A stretch of 57,225 nt of DNA, taken from positions 1 to 57,225 of the forward strand of contig CAIUOU010000157.1 in assembly GCA_903900845.1 (NCBI GenBank), in the 5' to 3' direction. Shown here piece after piece: positions 17,797 through 28,018 of this stretch. A model generated the notes under the pieces. It was not told where the DNA came from and did not search any database. It saw only the letters and a list, made by a program, of their open reading frames with translations. The stretch is from an uncultured Opitutia bacterium. Lineage in GTDB: Bacteria > Verrucomicrobiota > Verrucomicrobiia > Opitutales > Opitutaceae. How positions within the stretch are numbered: the first letter of the stretch is position 1; each line of letters starts with the position of its first letter. Position numbers and translations under genes: made by a program.

Positions 17797-18949
17797 ATCC
17801 GAGCACGTCTGGTTCATGCGTCGGGCGCTGGAGCTCGCGCGCGGGGTCTGGGGCACGACACACCCCAACCCGATGGTCGGCGCCCTCGTGGTAGAAAGCG
17901 GGGAGATCGTCGCGGAGGGGGCGACCGCCCCAGATGGCGGGCCGCACGCGGAAAAGGCGGCGCTCGCCGCGCTGGGCCGGGCCCCGCGACCGGGCGCGGT
18001 TCTCTATGTGACGATGGAGCCCTGTTGCACCGAGGGACGGACGGGCGCTTGCACCGAATCGATTCTTGCCGCGGGGATCAGCAAGGTGGTGATCGGCGCC
18101 ACCGATCCCAACCCGGCCCACGCCGGCCGCGGGTTCGAGGTGCTGCGGGAGCGCGGGGTGGAGGTCGTCACCGGCGTGCTCGAGCGGGAGTGCGCCGATC
18201 TCAATCTGATCTTCAATCATTGGGTCACCACCGGCGGTCCGCTCATTGCCGCCAAGGTCGCCTCCACGCTGGACGGGAAGCTGGCCTGCCGCACGGGCGA
18301 GTCGCGTTGGATCACGAACGAGGCCTCGCGCGCCGATGTCCACCGCTGGCGTCGTCTGTTCCCGGCCATCGCGGTCGGGGCCATGACGGTGCTGAAGGAT
18401 AACCCGCGGCTTACCGTCCGTCTGCCGGGCGTGCCGGAATGGTGCCCGTGGCGTTTCGTGTTCGACGGTCTGCTACGCACCGTCGTCGACAAGAATCCGC
18501 CTCACGTCTTCACCGACGCGTTCCGCGACCGCACCATTGTCGTCACCACGCCTCACGGGGGCCTGGGGTACGTGCGCAAGCTGCGCGAGGCCGGCATCAA
18601 GGTCTGGATCTTCGAGTCGTCCAACCAGCGGGTGCCGATCGCGGATTTCCGGCGGCGTTGCGCGGAGGAACGGATCCCCGGGGTTTTCATCGAGGGAGGC
18701 GCGCAGCTGATCAGCGAGCTGATCCGCGCGCGGCAGCTCGATTACCTGTTCGCCTACCACGCCCCGGTGATCCTCGCCGACGAGAAGGCGAAATCCATCC
18801 TGACCGGCATGCGTCCGGAGCGCCTCGAGCAAGGCATCCGTCTCGCGGATGTGCGCCATGACATGTTCGAAGGAGACCTGCTCATGCGCGGCCGCGTCGT
18901 CTACCCGGAGAAGATGCTCATCGACGAATCGGTCTTTGCCGTCCGCTGA
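17783..18949 (+). CDS. ribD: Bifunctional riboflavin deaminase/reductase
   Basis: Two consecutive steps of riboflavin synthesis: deamination of the GTP-derived pyrimidine and reduction of its ribose side chain. The N-terminal deaminase has GGPHAEKAAL and EPCCTEGRTGACTESI, which ligate zinc. The usual second-Cys region reads EGRTGAC instead of HHGRTPPC. The C-terminal reductase includes VASTLDGKLACRTGESRWIT and GVFIEGGAQLISELI. At 388 residues it has normal length. The ATG at 17783 lies inside the preceding hydrolase gene. No other rib gene or FMN riboswitch was seen nearby. Confidence 0.95.
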   Translation: MSADKSEHVWFMRRALELARGVWGTTHPNPMVGALVVESGEIVAEGATAPDGGPHAEKAALAALGRAPRPGAVLYVTMEPCCTEGRTGACTESILAAGISKVVIGATDPNPAHAGRGFEVLRERGVEVVTGVLERECADLNLIFNHWVTTGGPLIAAKVASTLDGKLACRTGESRWITNEASRADVHRWRRLFPAIAVGAMTVLKDNPRLTVRLPGVPEWCPWRFVFDGLLRTVVDKNPPHVFTDAFRDRTIVVTTPHGGLGYVRKLREAGIKVWIFESSNQRVPIADFRRRCAEERIPGVFIEGGAQLISELIRARQLDYLFAYHAPVILADEKAKSILTGMRPERLEQGIRLADVRHDMFEGDLLMRGRVVYPEKMLIDESVFAVR

Positions 18950-18969
18950 GCCGGCTTACCGCTTTCCCC

Positions 18970-20757
18970 ATGTCACGCCCCGCCTTCACCCCGGGCCGCG
19001 CCTTCCTCGCGCTCGGCCTCCTTCTCATCCCTGCTTCCGGCGGGCTGCGCGCCGCGGCCGCCGACGATTATCCTCCCCATCCCGACTCGGTGGTCCAGGC
19101 CGGCGTGCCCAAGGGGGAGACGTTGCGCTTCACAATCGAGGGCTCGCGCCTCTTCCCGGGGACTTCCCGCGAGGTGTTCGTCTACGTGCCGCGCCAGTAT
19201 GATCCCGCGCAACCGGCCTGCCTCTACGTCAACCAGGACCGCGTGCAGTGGAATGCGCCGGTGGTCTTCGACAACCTCATCGCGCGCGGGGACATCCCGG
19301 TGCTGATCGGGGTTTTCGTCGCGCCCGGCGTGCTGAAATCCGCGGCGCCCGGAGACACGCTCGATCGTTTCAACCGGAGCTTCGAGTACGACGGGCTGGG
19401 CGACGCCTACGCTCGCTTCGTGCTGGAGGAGTTGCTGCCGTTCGTGGAGACGAGGACCGCCGGTGACGGACGCCCGCTGCGCCTCTCGCGGAGGGCGGCG
19501 GACCGGGCGATCGGTGGATCCAGTTCCGGCGCCATCGCGGCGTGGACGGCGGCGTGGGAACGGCCCGACGCGTTCACGCGCGTGTTCAGCGCGATCGGCA
19601 CCTTCGTGGGCCTGCGGGGAGGTGACCGTTATCCCACGCTCATCCGGAAATTCGAGCCGAAGCCGCTCCGGGTGTTCCTGCAGGGAGGTTCGAACGATAA
19701 TAACATCTACGGCGGCGATTGGTGGATGGCGAACCAGACCATGCAGCGCGCGCTCGAGTTTTCCGGTTACGACACGCGCCACGTCTGGGGTGAGGGCGGC
19801 CACAACGGCAAGCATGGCACCGCGGTTTTCCCCGACGCGATGCGGTGGCTTTGGCGCGGCTGGCCGGACGCGGTACGGCCCGCGGCGGCCACCAAGAACG
19901 CGGTGCTCGCGGCGCTCCTGATCCCCGGGGAGAACTGGACGCTCGTCGGCGAGGGGTACCAGCTCACCGAGGGGCCCGCGGCGGACGCCAACGGCGTGGT
20001 GACCTTCACCGATATCCGCGCCTCCCGGGCGTACCGGATCGGACCTGACGGCCGTCCCGTGGTGTCGCGGGAAAACACGCAGCGCACCAACGGCCAGGCC
20101 TATGGACCGGACGGAACGCTTTACGCCGCCGCCGCGGGTGCACAGCAGGTTGTGGCCATCGCTCCGGGCGGTGCGCAGCGGGTCCTCGCCGAGGGAATCG
20201 CCGGCAACGACCTCGTGGTGGCGCGCAACGGCAACATCTACGTCACGCATCCTCCGGGCGGGAATTCCAACGAGCCGAGCCGCGTTTGGCTGGTACGGCC
20301 CGACGGCCGCAAGGAGGTGGTCGATTCCGGTCTGCGCTTCGCGAACGGAGTCGCTCTCTCACCCGACCAGTCACTACTCTATGTCGCCGACTACCGCTCG
20401 CACTGGGTGTACAGCTACCAGATCCGCACCGACGGCACGCTCGCGCAAAAGCAGCGCTACTTCCACCTGCACGAGCCAGACGAGGAGGACATGAGCTTCG
20501 CCGACGGTCTCAAGGTTGACCGCGACGGTCGTCTCTACGTGGCGACGCGGCTCGGCATCCAGATCTGCGACCAGGCCGGGCGGGTGAACGCGATCCTGCC
20601 GCTGCCCAACGGCCGCATCACGAATCTTTGTTTCGGTGGTCCCGCCTTCGACACGATTTACGCCACCTGCGGCGACCAGGTCTACCGCCGCAAGGTCAAC
20701 ACGCGCGGTGCGTTCGCCTGGGAGGCTCCGCACAAACCGGCGCCGCCGCGACTCTAA
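18970..20757 (+). CDS. Secreted esterase fused to SMP-30/gluconolactonase domain
   Basis: A 595-residue fusion protein with a signal peptide near the start (FLALGLLLIPASGGLRAAAA). Residues of about 40-300 form an esterase-D/Fes-like alpha/beta hydrolase with the nucleophile motif IGGSSSGAIAAW and a likely catalytic His in GEGGHNGKHG. Residues of about 320-595 form an SMP-30/gluconolactonase beta-propeller, with LTEGPAADANGVVTFTDI, NGQAYGPDGTLY and FADGLKVDRDGRLYVAT. The pair suggests that an ester is released and a sugar lactone opened in one protein, possibly on a uronate- or aldonate-linked substrate. That role is inference. It is convergent with galE. Confidence 0.88.
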   Translation: MSRPAFTPGRAFLALGLLLIPASGGLRAAAADDYPPHPDSVVQAGVPKGETLRFTIEGSRLFPGTSREVFVYVPRQYDPAQPACLYVNQDRVQWNAPVVFDNLIARGDIPVLIGVFVAPGVLKSAAPGDTLDRFNRSFEYDGLGDAYARFVLEELLPFVETRTAGDGRPLRLSRRAADRAIGGSSSGAIAAWTAAWERPDAFTRVFSAIGTFVGLRGGDRYPTLIRKFEPKPLRVFLQGGSNDNNIYGGDWWMANQTMQRALEFSGYDTRHVWGEGGHNGKHGTAVFPDAMRWLWRGWPDAVRPAAATKNAVLAALLIPGENWTLVGEGYQLTEGPAADANGVVTFTDIRASRAYRIGPDGRPVVSRENTQRTNGQAYGPDGTLYAAAAGAQQVVAIAPGGAQRVLAEGIAGNDLVVARNGNIYVTHPPGGNSNEPSRVWLVRPDGRKEVVDSGLRFANGVALSPDQSLLYVADYRSHWVYSYQIRTDGTLAQKQRYFHLHEPDEEDMSFADGLKVDRDGRLYVATRLGIQICDQAGRVNAILPLPNGRITNLCFGGPAFDTIYATCGDQVYRRKVNTRGAFAWEAPHKPAPPRL

Positions 20758-20773
20758 GGATCGGTTCCGCCGG

Positions 20774-21772
20774 TCAGCGGCCGCGATCGCCGTACCCCTT
20801 CGGGTGCGTCGAGTGCCAGCGCCAGGCGGTGGCGACGATGGAGTCGATGTCGGGGAAGCGCACCTTCCAGCCGAGTTCGCGGATGGCGAGGGAGGAGTCG
20901 GCAAACAACGCGGGCGGGTCGCCGGCGCGTCGCGGGGTCTCCACCACCTTGACCGGCCGGCCGGTCGCTCGCTCGACCGCGCGGATCACCTCGCGATTCG
21001 AGGTCGGCCGGCCGGTGCCGAGGTTGTAGAAAAGCTGGGCGCCGCGGGCGGAGAGGCGGTCGAACACCGCGATGTGGGCGCGGCTGAGATCATCGACGTG
21101 GACGTAGTCGCGCAGGCAGGTGCCATCAGGGGTGGGGTAGTCGGTCCCGAACAGCTGGAGATGTGGGCGGCGCCCGGTCGCCACGTCGATCGCCAGGGGG
21201 ATGAGATGCGTTTCCGGGTCGTGGTCCTCGCCGATGGAGCCGTCCTCCGAGGCGCCGGCGGCGTTGAAATAGCGGAAAACCGCGAAGTTGAGCCCGTGCG
21301 CGACCGCGAGGGCCTTGAGGGCGTTCTCGATGTCGAGCTTGCTCTGGCCGTAGGGGTTGATGGGCGCCTGCGGCAGGTTCTCGTGGATCGGCAGCGACGC
21401 GGGAACGCCGAACGTCGCGCAGGTGGAAGAGAACACGAACTTGTTCACGCCGGCGCCGACCATGGCTCGCAGCAGGTGAAGCGTCTCGACCACGTTGTTG
21501 AAGTAATACTTGAGCGGATCGGTGACCGACTCGCCGACATAGCAGAACGCCGCGAAATGCATGACCACGTCGATCTTCTCCGCCCGCAGCACGCGCCCGA
21601 CGAACGCTTCGTCGCCGAGGCTGCCCTCGTGGAGGGTTACGCCGGCCGCCACCGCGCCGCGATGGCCATACACGAAGTTGTCGAGTACCACCGGCCGGTG
21701 GCCGGCGGCGACGAGCTGCCGCACGCAATGGCTGCCGATGTAACCCGCTCCGCCGACGACGAGGACGTTCAT
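20774..21772 (-). CDS. galE: UDP-glucose 4-epimerase
   Basis: Extended short-chain dehydrogenase of 332 residues that interconverts UDP-glucose and UDP-galactose. The NAD motif GGAGYIGSHCVRQL is at the N-terminus. FSSTCATFG and NPYGQSKLDIE (YxxxK) supply the catalytic residues. LRDYVHVDDLSRAH and YNLGTGRPTSNREVI are family blocks. Its length is typical. It is divergent from the fatty-acid-like cluster (60 bases between starts) and convergent with the esterase fusion gene. Confidence 0.96.
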   Translation of the reverse strand: MNVLVVGGAGYIGSHCVRQLVAAGHRPVVLDNFVYGHRGAVAAGVTLHEGSLGDEAFVGRVLRAEKIDVVMHFAAFCYVGESVTDPLKYYFNNVVETLHLLRAMVGAGVNKFVFSSTCATFGVPASLPIHENLPQAPINPYGQSKLDIENALKALAVAHGLNFAVFRYFNAAGASEDGSIGEDHDPETHLIPLAIDVATGRRPHLQLFGTDYPTPDGTCLRDYVHVDDLSRAHIAVFDRLSARGAQLFYNLGTGRPTSNREVIRAVERATGRPVKVVETPRRAGDPPALFADSSLAIRELGWKVRFPDIDSIVATAWRWHSTHPKGYGDRGR

Positions 21773-21832
21773 GAATGGAGGCTTGTATTGCGTTCCGTGA
21801 CTCCGTGGCTAGCGATTTTCCTTTAATCACGA

Positions 21833-23071
21833 ATGAAGCCCGCGCGCATCGTCATCACCGGGATCGGTCTCACGGCCCCCAACGGCAACACGCTCGCGGA
21901 CTTTCGGCACAGCCTGCTCAACGGCGTTTCCGGTGTCAGCCGCATCGAGGTGCGCCACATGGGGCAGCAACTCGCCGGCGTGTGCACCTACGATCCGTTG
22001 AAGTACCAGAAGCGGAAGGAGCTCCGCGTGGGCACCCGTGCAGGTAGTATTTCCATCTATTGTGCTCGGGAGGCGCTGGCCGACAGCGGCGTGGCTTTCG
22101 ATGCCCTCCCGAAGGACCGAGTCGGGATTTATCTCGGCTGCACCGAACACGGGAACGTCGAGACCGAGAACGAGATCCACAACATCTCGAAATTCGCCTA
22201 CGACACAAAGTTCTGGTCGCACTACCACAACCCTCGCACGGTCGCCAACAACCCGGCCGGCGAGACCTCCCTTAACCTCGGCGTGACCGGCCCCGCGTAC
22301 ACGCTCGGCGCCGCCTGCGCGGCCGGCAACCTGGGCCTGATCCACGCCACGCAGATGCTGCGCCTCCGGGAGTGCGACTTCGCGATCTGCGGCGGCGTGA
22401 GCGAGAGCAGCCACACCTTCGGCATCTTCGCGGGCTTCAAGTCCCAGAACGCGCTCGCGACCCACGAGGATGCCGCCAAGGCCTCCCGTCCCTTTGACAA
22501 GGCGCGCAATGGCATCGTGATCTCGGAGGGCGGCTGCCTCTACACCCTCGAGCGGCTGGAGGATGCGCAGGCTAGGGGGGCGAAGATCTACGCCGAGATC
22601 GCGGGGTACCACGTGAACAGCGACGCCAGCGACTACGTGCTGCCCAATCCGACCCGGCAGGCCGAGTGCGTGCGGGCCGCGCTCGGGCGCTCCGGGCTGG
22701 CCGCCCGCGATATCCACATCGTCAACACCCACGCCACTGCCACCCCTCTCGGCGATATCCAGGAGTGCGAGGCTATCCGGGCCGTGTTCGGGGTCGATTG
22801 CCCCGAAACCCACATCAACAACACCAAGAGTTTCATCGGCCACGCCATGGGCGCCGCCGGCGCGCTCGAGCTCGCCGGAAACCTGCCTTCTTTCAACGAC
22901 GGGATCGTCCATCCCAGCATCAACGTCGACGATCTCGACCCCCAGTGCGCGTTACCCGGGCTTGTCCTCAACACGCCGCGGGCGGCCGCGCGGATCGATA
23001 CGATCCTCAACAACTCCTTCGGCATGCTGGGGATAAATTCCACGTTGATTGTTCGACGCTTTGTCGCCTAG
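21833..23071 (+). CDS. Beta-ketoacyl-ACP synthase of an unusual acyl-chain cluster
   Basis: A FabF-family condensing enzyme of 412 residues that extends acyl-ACP with malonyl-ACP. The nucleophile is Cys162 in YTLGAACAAGNLGL. The two His residues lie in NTHATATPLGDIQE and NNTKSFIGHAMGAAGA, giving the complete Cys-His-His triad. It is diverged from housekeeping FabF: ordinary enzymes have TACASG and NAHGTSTPLGD. It starts a run of acyl-chain genes, with the acyl carrier protein 15 bases downstream. This suggests a dedicated second pathway rather than general lipid synthesis. Confidence 0.93.
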   Translation: MKPARIVITGIGLTAPNGNTLADFRHSLLNGVSGVSRIEVRHMGQQLAGVCTYDPLKYQKRKELRVGTRAGSISIYCAREALADSGVAFDALPKDRVGIYLGCTEHGNVETENEIHNISKFAYDTKFWSHYHNPRTVANNPAGETSLNLGVTGPAYTLGAACAAGNLGLIHATQMLRLRECDFAICGGVSESSHTFGIFAGFKSQNALATHEDAAKASRPFDKARNGIVISEGGCLYTLERLEDAQARGAKIYAEIAGYHVNSDASDYVLPNPTRQAECVRAALGRSGLAARDIHIVNTHATATPLGDIQECEAIRAVFGVDCPETHINNTKSFIGHAMGAAGALELAGNLPSFNDGIVHPSINVDDLDPQCALPGLVLNTPRAAARIDTILNNSFGMLGINSTLIVRRFVA

Positions 23072-23086
23072 TTCCCGCCGTTTCCC

Positions 23087-23350
<264 letters not shown>

Positions 23351-23373
23351 GCGACGGGGCGCGGGGTTGAACC

Positions 23374-23521
23374 AAGGATGAAAACCGATGGACGCGGATC
23401 GGCTGCGGCATCAGCCGTCCGTTGTTCGGCCCTAACCGCGCTCGGTGCCGTTTCAGGCGGCACCTGAAACGGCTTTCGCTCCGGATCCGTTTGAGTCCGC
23501 GTCCATCCGTGATTTTTCCTT
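23374..23521. repeat. Long interrupted inverted repeat
   Basis: The arms are 23374-23399 and 23485-23521. GATGGACGCGGA (23387-23398) is exactly complementary to TCCGCGTCCATC (23496-23507), and AAGGA ends continue the pairing. Between them lies a perfect 10-base hairpin, GCCGTTTCAG/CTGAAACGGC (23447-23473). Palindromes built around GGATGGACGCGGA are a dispersed type in related genomes, by my recollection. It may attenuate transcription between the ACP and oxidoreductase genes. Confidence 0.6.
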
Positions 23522-23600
23522 CGTTCGCGCCGGCTGATCTCAACGCCATTCCGCACTGCCAGCCGGGCCGGTTCGCCCGGTTTTTTTCTGCCCTCAGCCG

Positions 23601-25049
23601 ATGAATTCTCGCCGCGATTACGATGTGGTGATCATCGGCGCAGGGATGTCCGGTCTGGCCGCCGGCATCCGCCTGGCGCACTTCGGTCGTAGCGTCTGCA
23701 TCTTCGAGCGCCATAACGCCGTCGGAGGGCTCAACGGTTTCTACAGCATCGAAGGGCGGCGGTACGACGTCGGCCTGCACGCGCTGACCAACTTCTCCCG
23801 GCCCGGCGTGCGCGGGACCCCGCTCGTGAAGCTGCTGCGCCAGCTCCGGATCGAGCGAGAGGAACTCGCCTTGTGCGAGCAACGCGGCTCCCGCATCACG
23901 TTCGGTCCTCACGGGGAAACGTCGCTGCGGTTCACCAACGATTTCACCGTGCTGGAGTCGGAGGTCGCGGAGCGGTTTCCGGCACAGGTCGACGGTTTCC
24001 GCGCGCTGGTCGCCGCGGTCCGCGCGTTCGACGATGTCGCCCTCGACGCGCCGGCCCTCTCAGCGCGGGAGGTGGTGAGGCGCCACATCGCCGATCCGCT
24101 GCTGGAGGACATGTTGTTCTGTCCGCTGATGTACTACGGCAGCCCGACGGAGCGGGACATGGATTTCGGGCAGTTCGTGATCATGTTCAAGGCGCTGTTT
24201 CTCGAGGGATTCGCGCGGCCTTTGGAAGGGGTGAGGGTCATCCTCCGCGTGCTGCTCGCGAAGTACCGCGCGGCCGGGGGCGAGCGTCGGATGAAGTGCG
24301 GCGTGCAGCGGATCGAGGCCCGGGCCGGGCGCGCCCACGCGCTAGTGCTGGACGACGGCGCCGAGGTCACCGCCCGCCACGTCATCTCATCGATCGGCGC
24401 TCCCGAAACCGAGCGCCTCATCATGGGCGACGTGCCCGCCGGAGTCGGGCCGACTCCTCCGGGCCGGCTGTCGTTCGTCGAGACCATCACGGTGCTCAAT
24501 CGCGAACCCACGGCGTTCGGTTGGGGGGATGATACGATCGTTTTCTTCAACGATTCCGAACGTTTCGAATACGCCAGTCCTCAGGCCGACGTGGACACCC
24601 GCAGCGGTGTCATCTGCCTGCCGAACAACTTCGAATACCGGCCGGGCCAATGCCTGCCCGAGGGATTGCTGCGGGTCACCTGCCTCGCTCGTCCCGACGT
24701 ATGGAGCGCGTGGCCGGAGGATGAATATCGGGCGGCGAAGGGGCGCTGGTTCACGGCGGTGCAGGACTCGGCGCGGCGCTTTCTGCCGCTCCCGATGGGG
24801 GCCGTGACGCCGGAGGCCGCGGTGGTGGCCACCGACATGTTCACGCCGCGCACGATCACGCGTTATACAGGCCATTTTGGCGGCGCGATCTACGGTTCGC
24901 CGGTGAAAAACCGCCACGGTCGCACCGCCTTGGACAACCTATACCTTTGCGGTACCGACCAGGGCTTCCTCGGCATTATCGGCGCGATGCTCAGCGGCAT
25001 CTCGATGGCGAACCTCCACGTGCTGCAAAAAGAAGCCGGGAAAGCGTAG
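23601..25049 (+). CDS. CrtI-like FAD oxidoreductase/desaturase 1
   Basis: A 482-residue flavoprotein of the phytoene-desaturase/amine-oxidase group. The FAD motif is [20 protein letters not shown] with a following acidic [10 protein letters not shown]. The C-terminal cap has [15 protein letters not shown] and [20 protein letters not shown], as in CrtI proteins. No signal peptide is present. It sits among acyl-chain genes, and no phytoene synthase or other carotenoid gene is near. The likely role is desaturation or isomerisation of an acyl chain, perhaps ACP-bound; this is inference. A 232-base spacer follows. Confidence 0.88.
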   Translation: MNSRRDYDVVIIGAGMSGLAAGIRLAHFGRSVCIFERHNAVGGLNGFYSIEGRRYDVGLHALTNFSRPGVRGTPLVKLLRQLRIEREELALCEQRGSRITFGPHGETSLRFTNDFTVLESEVAERFPAQVDGFRALVAAVRAFDDVALDAPALSAREVVRRHIADPLLEDMLFCPLMYYGSPTERDMDFGQFVIMFKALFLEGFARPLEGVRVILRVLLAKYRAAGGERRMKCGVQRIEARAGRAHALVLDDGAEVTARHVISSIGAPETERLIMGDVPAGVGPTPPGRLSFVETITVLNREPTAFGWGDDTIVFFNDSERFEYASPQADVDTRSGVICLPNNFEYRPGQCLPEGLLRVTCLARPDVWSAWPEDEYRAAKGRWFTAVQDSARRFLPLPMGAVTPEAAVVATDMFTPRTITRYTGHFGGAIYGSPVKNRHGRTALDNLYLCGTDQGFLGIIGAMLSGISMANLHVLQKEAGKA

Positions 25050-25094
25050 GGGGCCGTGCTACGTTCGGAGGTCGGGGCAGATGTTCTCTACCAT

Positions 25095-25131
25095 CCGAGG
25101 GAGCCCGCCTGAGGCGGGTAAACACCCTCGG
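25095..25131. repeat. Dispersed palindromic repeat, copy 2
   Basis: CCGAGGG (25095-25101) and CCCTCGG (25125-25131) bracket an inner CCCGCCT/AGGCGGG stem, which here is perfect. It matches the copy at 7278-7313 in arms, spacing and flanks. It lies in the non-coding spacer between the two CrtI-like genes. Confidence 0.7.
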
Positions 25132-25281
25132 CTACAGGGCACGACGCTCGTAACGACGGTTCGTGATGTTTTCCGAGCGAAACGCGCGCGGTGGAGGCGC
25201 TTGGGTCCGGCCGGGCGGGCCGGCGGTTTTTCCAAACTCGGGGTTGGCAAGATTGGAAGGAGTGCCCACGTTCGCGCCTCC

Positions 25282-26739
25282 ATGGGATACGACTGGCTCA
25301 AAGGGGTCGCGGATGAGTACGATGTCATCGTCATCGGTAGCGGGTTGGGCGGGCTGACCGCCGCCAACGTGCTCGCGAAGGCAGGGCACCGCGTGCTCGT
25401 GCTCGAGCACCACTACCAGTTCGGCGGGCTTGCCACGTGGTTCACGCGCCGCGGCGGGCACATCTTCGACATCTCCCTCCACGGGTTCCCAAGCGGGATG
25501 CTCAAGTCGTGCCGCAAGTACTGGACCCGAGAAATCGCGGACGCAATCGTGCCGCTGAAGGACGTGCGCTTTGTGAACCCGCAGATGGATGTGCGCACGA
25601 CGTTCACGCGCGACGACTACACGCGGGTCCTCGTGGAGCAGTTCGGCGTCGATCGCGCGAAAGTGGAGGGATTCTACGACCACCTGCGGTCGATGAACTT
25701 CTACGACAACAATCCCGAGACGACCGGAGAGATGTTCGAGCGGTTCTTCCCGGGACGCGACGACGTGAAACGGCTGCTGATGGAGCCGATCGCCTACGCC
25801 AACGGTTCGTCGGTCAATGATCCGGCGATCACCTTCGGCATCGTGTTCTCCAATTTCATGGGCGCCGGGGTCTACACTTACCGCGGCGGGTCCGACGACC
25901 TCGTCGGCAAGATGGCGGACGAATTGCGGCGCAACGGCGTCGAGTTGCGGAAGAAGGTGCTCGTCGAGCGCGTGCTCGTCGAGGAACGCGGCGGTCGCAA
26001 GGTCGCGGCGGGAATCGTCGCCAAGGGCGGCCGGGTCGTGCGCGCGAAGGCGATCCTATCGAACGCGAACCTGAAGAATACGATTCTGCGACTGGCGGGG
26101 GAGGAGAACTTCCCGGCAGAGTTCGTCGCGGCCGCCAAGGCGGTGCGCATCAACACGAGTTCGTGTCAGGTCTACCTTGGCATTCGCAAGGGCGAGAGCA
26201 TCCCGCACATCGGCGACCTCGTTTTCACATCCGCCAACCCGCGCTTTAGCAGCACCGAGCTGACCGACCTGCACACGACCAGCCGCACGTTCTCGGTTTA
26301 CTATCCGGACACGCGGCCGGGCGGCGACCGTTACACCGTCGTGGTGTCGCTCAACGCGCGCCACGAGGACTGGACCGGGTTGTCCGACGAGGAATATGAA
26401 CGCCAGAAGGAGCGTCTGATCGAGGAGTCGATCACGGCGCTGGAGCGCTACATCCCCGACGTGCGGGCGAAGATCGACTGGAAAGAGGCGGCGACGCCGC
26501 GGACGATCGAGCGCTACACGACGCATTTCGGAGGCACGTCTTTTGGCACCAAGTTCGAGGGCCTGAAGGTCTCGATGGACCTGCCCGAAAAACTGCCCGG
26601 CCTCTACCACGCCGGTTCGGTCGGAATCATCATGTCGGGGTGGCTGGGCACCATCAACTACGGCGTCATCGTCGCGAACAAGGTCGACAAGGCGCTTCAC
26701 GCCGAAAAACGTGCGGTCGCCGCCTCCTCCACCGCATGA
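25282..26739 (+). CDS. CrtI-like FAD oxidoreductase/desaturase 2
   Basis: A 485-residue flavoprotein with the FAD motif [20 protein letters not shown] and [15 protein letters not shown]-terminal [15 protein letters not shown] and [20 protein letters not shown] are the CrtI-type cap. It is only distantly similar to the first copy, so the two probably do different steps. The ATG at 25282 gives an N-terminus matching family length; the upstream open frame runs through the palindromic repeat and was rejected. The stop overlaps the next start as ATGA, which indicates translational coupling to the FabZ-like gene. Confidence 0.9.
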   Translation: MGYDWLKGVADEYDVIVIGSGLGGLTAANVLAKAGHRVLVLEHHYQFGGLATWFTRRGGHIFDISLHGFPSGMLKSCRKYWTREIADAIVPLKDVRFVNPQMDVRTTFTRDDYTRVLVEQFGVDRAKVEGFYDHLRSMNFYDNNPETTGEMFERFFPGRDDVKRLLMEPIAYANGSSVNDPAITFGIVFSNFMGAGVYTYRGGSDDLVGKMADELRRNGVELRKKVLVERVLVEERGGRKVAAGIVAKGGRVVRAKAILSNANLKNTILRLAGEENFPAEFVAAAKAVRINTSSCQVYLGIRKGESIPHIGDLVFTSANPRFSSTELTDLHTTSRTFSVYYPDTRPGGDRYTVVVSLNARHEDWTGLSDEEYERQKERLIEESITALERYIPDVRAKIDWKEAATPRTIERYTTHFGGTSFGTKFEGLKVSMDLPEKLPGLYHAGSVGIIMSGWLGTINYGVIVANKVDKALHAEKRAVAASSTA

Positions 26740-27194
26740 GCTTCCCTCCGGTCACCGATCTCATCCCGCATCGTCCGCCCTTCCTCTTCATCGACGAGAT
26801 CGTCAGTCAGACCCCCGATGGGCTGTTGGCGCGCCGCACCTGGCGGGCAGAGGAGGATTTCTACCGGGGACATTATCCGGGTGCGCCGATCACGCCGGGT
26901 GTGCTGCTGTGCGAGGCGGTGTTCCAAGCCGCCGGATGCCATCTCGCTTTGAAGGCCCGTGCGGCGGGCGGGCCGCCCGGGGCTGGCGTGCCGTTGATCG
27001 CGAAGATCAGCGACGTTCGTTTCCGGCAGCCGGTTTATCCGGGCGACACGATCCTCCTGGAGGTGAAGGAAAAGGATGCGCTCGGCGGGTTCACGATGCT
27101 CGGCGGCTCGATCAAGAAGGCCGACGGCACGCGCGTATTGAATGTGGATTTCTCGGTGGCCTGGAAGACGCCCGCGGGAGCGCCGCCCGCATGA
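26736..27194 (+). CDS. FabZ-like 3-hydroxyacyl-ACP dehydratase
   Basis: A 152-residue hot-dog-fold dehydratase. [14 protein letters not shown] is the FabZ N-terminal block. The catalytic pair is His46 in [13 protein letters not shown] and Glu60 in [12 protein letters not shown]. Usual FabZ has HFPGxPVxPGVL, so the motif is slightly altered ([12 protein letters not shown]). It overlaps both neighbours by 4 bases. In the cluster it would remove water from the beta-hydroxyacyl intermediate. No ketoacyl reductase (FabG) is seen beside it. Confidence 0.92.
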   Translation: MSFPPVTDLIPHRPPFLFIDEIVSQTPDGLLARRTWRAEEDFYRGHYPGAPITPGVLLCEAVFQAAGCHLALKARAAGGPPGAGVPLIAKISDVRFRQPVYPGDTILLEVKEKDALGGFTMLGGSIKKADGTRVLNVDFSVAWKTPAGAPPA

Positions 27195-28018
27195 GCGACT
27201 TCCTGCAGCTCGCCGGCCGCACGGTGGTCGTGTTTGGCGTCGCCAACCGTAAGAGCGTCGCTTGGGCCGTCGCCAAGACGCTGGAGGAGCAGGGGGGCAA
27301 GGTCATTTACAGCGTGCGCTCGGAAACGCGCCGGCAATCGCTGGCCGCACTCCTTGCCGGGCGGCCGTTGTTCGTCTGCGACGTCGAGCAGGAGGGAGCG
27401 GTGGACCGCCTCGCCGCGGAGATCGCCGCCGCCGGCCACGGTCAGATCCACGGCCTTGTCCACTCGATCGCGTTCGCGAACTACAGCGCGGGACCGCGGG
27501 CCTTCCATGAGACGACGCGCGCCGATTTCCTGCAGGCCACGGCGGTCTCGTCGTTCTCGCTGGTGGAGATTTCGCGCGCGTTCAAGCCGACGCTGGCGCC
27601 TGACGCCTCGGTGGTGACGATCGGCATCTCGTCGCTGCTGGTTACCCCCGAAAATTACGGCTACATGGGGCCGGTGAAGGCGGCGCTGGAGTCCACGGCG
27701 CGGTTTCTCGCGAAGTCTTTCAGCGCGGATTCGGCGGTGCGTTTCAATGTCGTTGGCGCGGGCCCGCTCAAGACGAGCGCGTCGGCCGGGATTCCCGGTT
27801 ACGTTGAGAGTTACCTTTACGCCGAGAAGCTCACCTTCCGGAAGCGGAACCTCGACACGCAGGAAGTCGCGAACGCGGCGGCGTTCCTGCTGAGCCCGCG
27901 CAGCAGCGGACTAAACGGCACGACCGTGGTCGTCGACGCCGGCCTCGGCTCAAACTATTTCGACCGCGACATCATCCGCCGGACGATGCGGGCGGGTGGG
28001 GAAGAGGGCGGGGGATGA
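27191..28018 (+). CDS. FabI-like enoyl-ACP reductase, atypical active site
   Basis: Short-chain dehydrogenase of 275 residues with [20 protein letters not shown], typical of FabI nucleotide binding. The catalytic Tyr156 and Lys163 of NYGYMGPVK are kept. The position equivalent to E. coli Tyr146 reads Ile in [17 protein letters not shown], and the ungapped alignment around it is convincing. [10 protein letters not shown] ends the domain. The enzyme may still reduce a double bond, or may act on a different intermediate. It overlaps its neighbours by 4 bases and belongs to the acyl-chain operon, not to general lipid synthesis. Confidence 0.9.
   Translation: MSDFLQLAGRTVVVFGVANRKSVAWAVAKTLEEQGGKVIYSVRSETRRQSLAALLAGRPLFVCDVEQEGAVDRLAAEIAAAGHGQIHGLVHSIAFANYSAGPRAFHETTRADFLQATAVSSFSLVEISRAFKPTLAPDASVVTIGISSLLVTPENYGYMGPVKAALESTARFLAKSFSADSAVRFNVVGAGPLKTSASAGIPGYVESYLYAEKLTFRKRNLDTQEVANAAAFLLSPRSSGLNGTTVVVDAGLGSNYFDRDIIRRTMRAGGEEGGG

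Noticed and set aside
25081-25281. Upstream extension of CrtI-like gene 2
   Set aside because: The extra residues are encoded by the palindromic repeat and spacer; the FAD motif sits at normal distance from the ATG at 25282.
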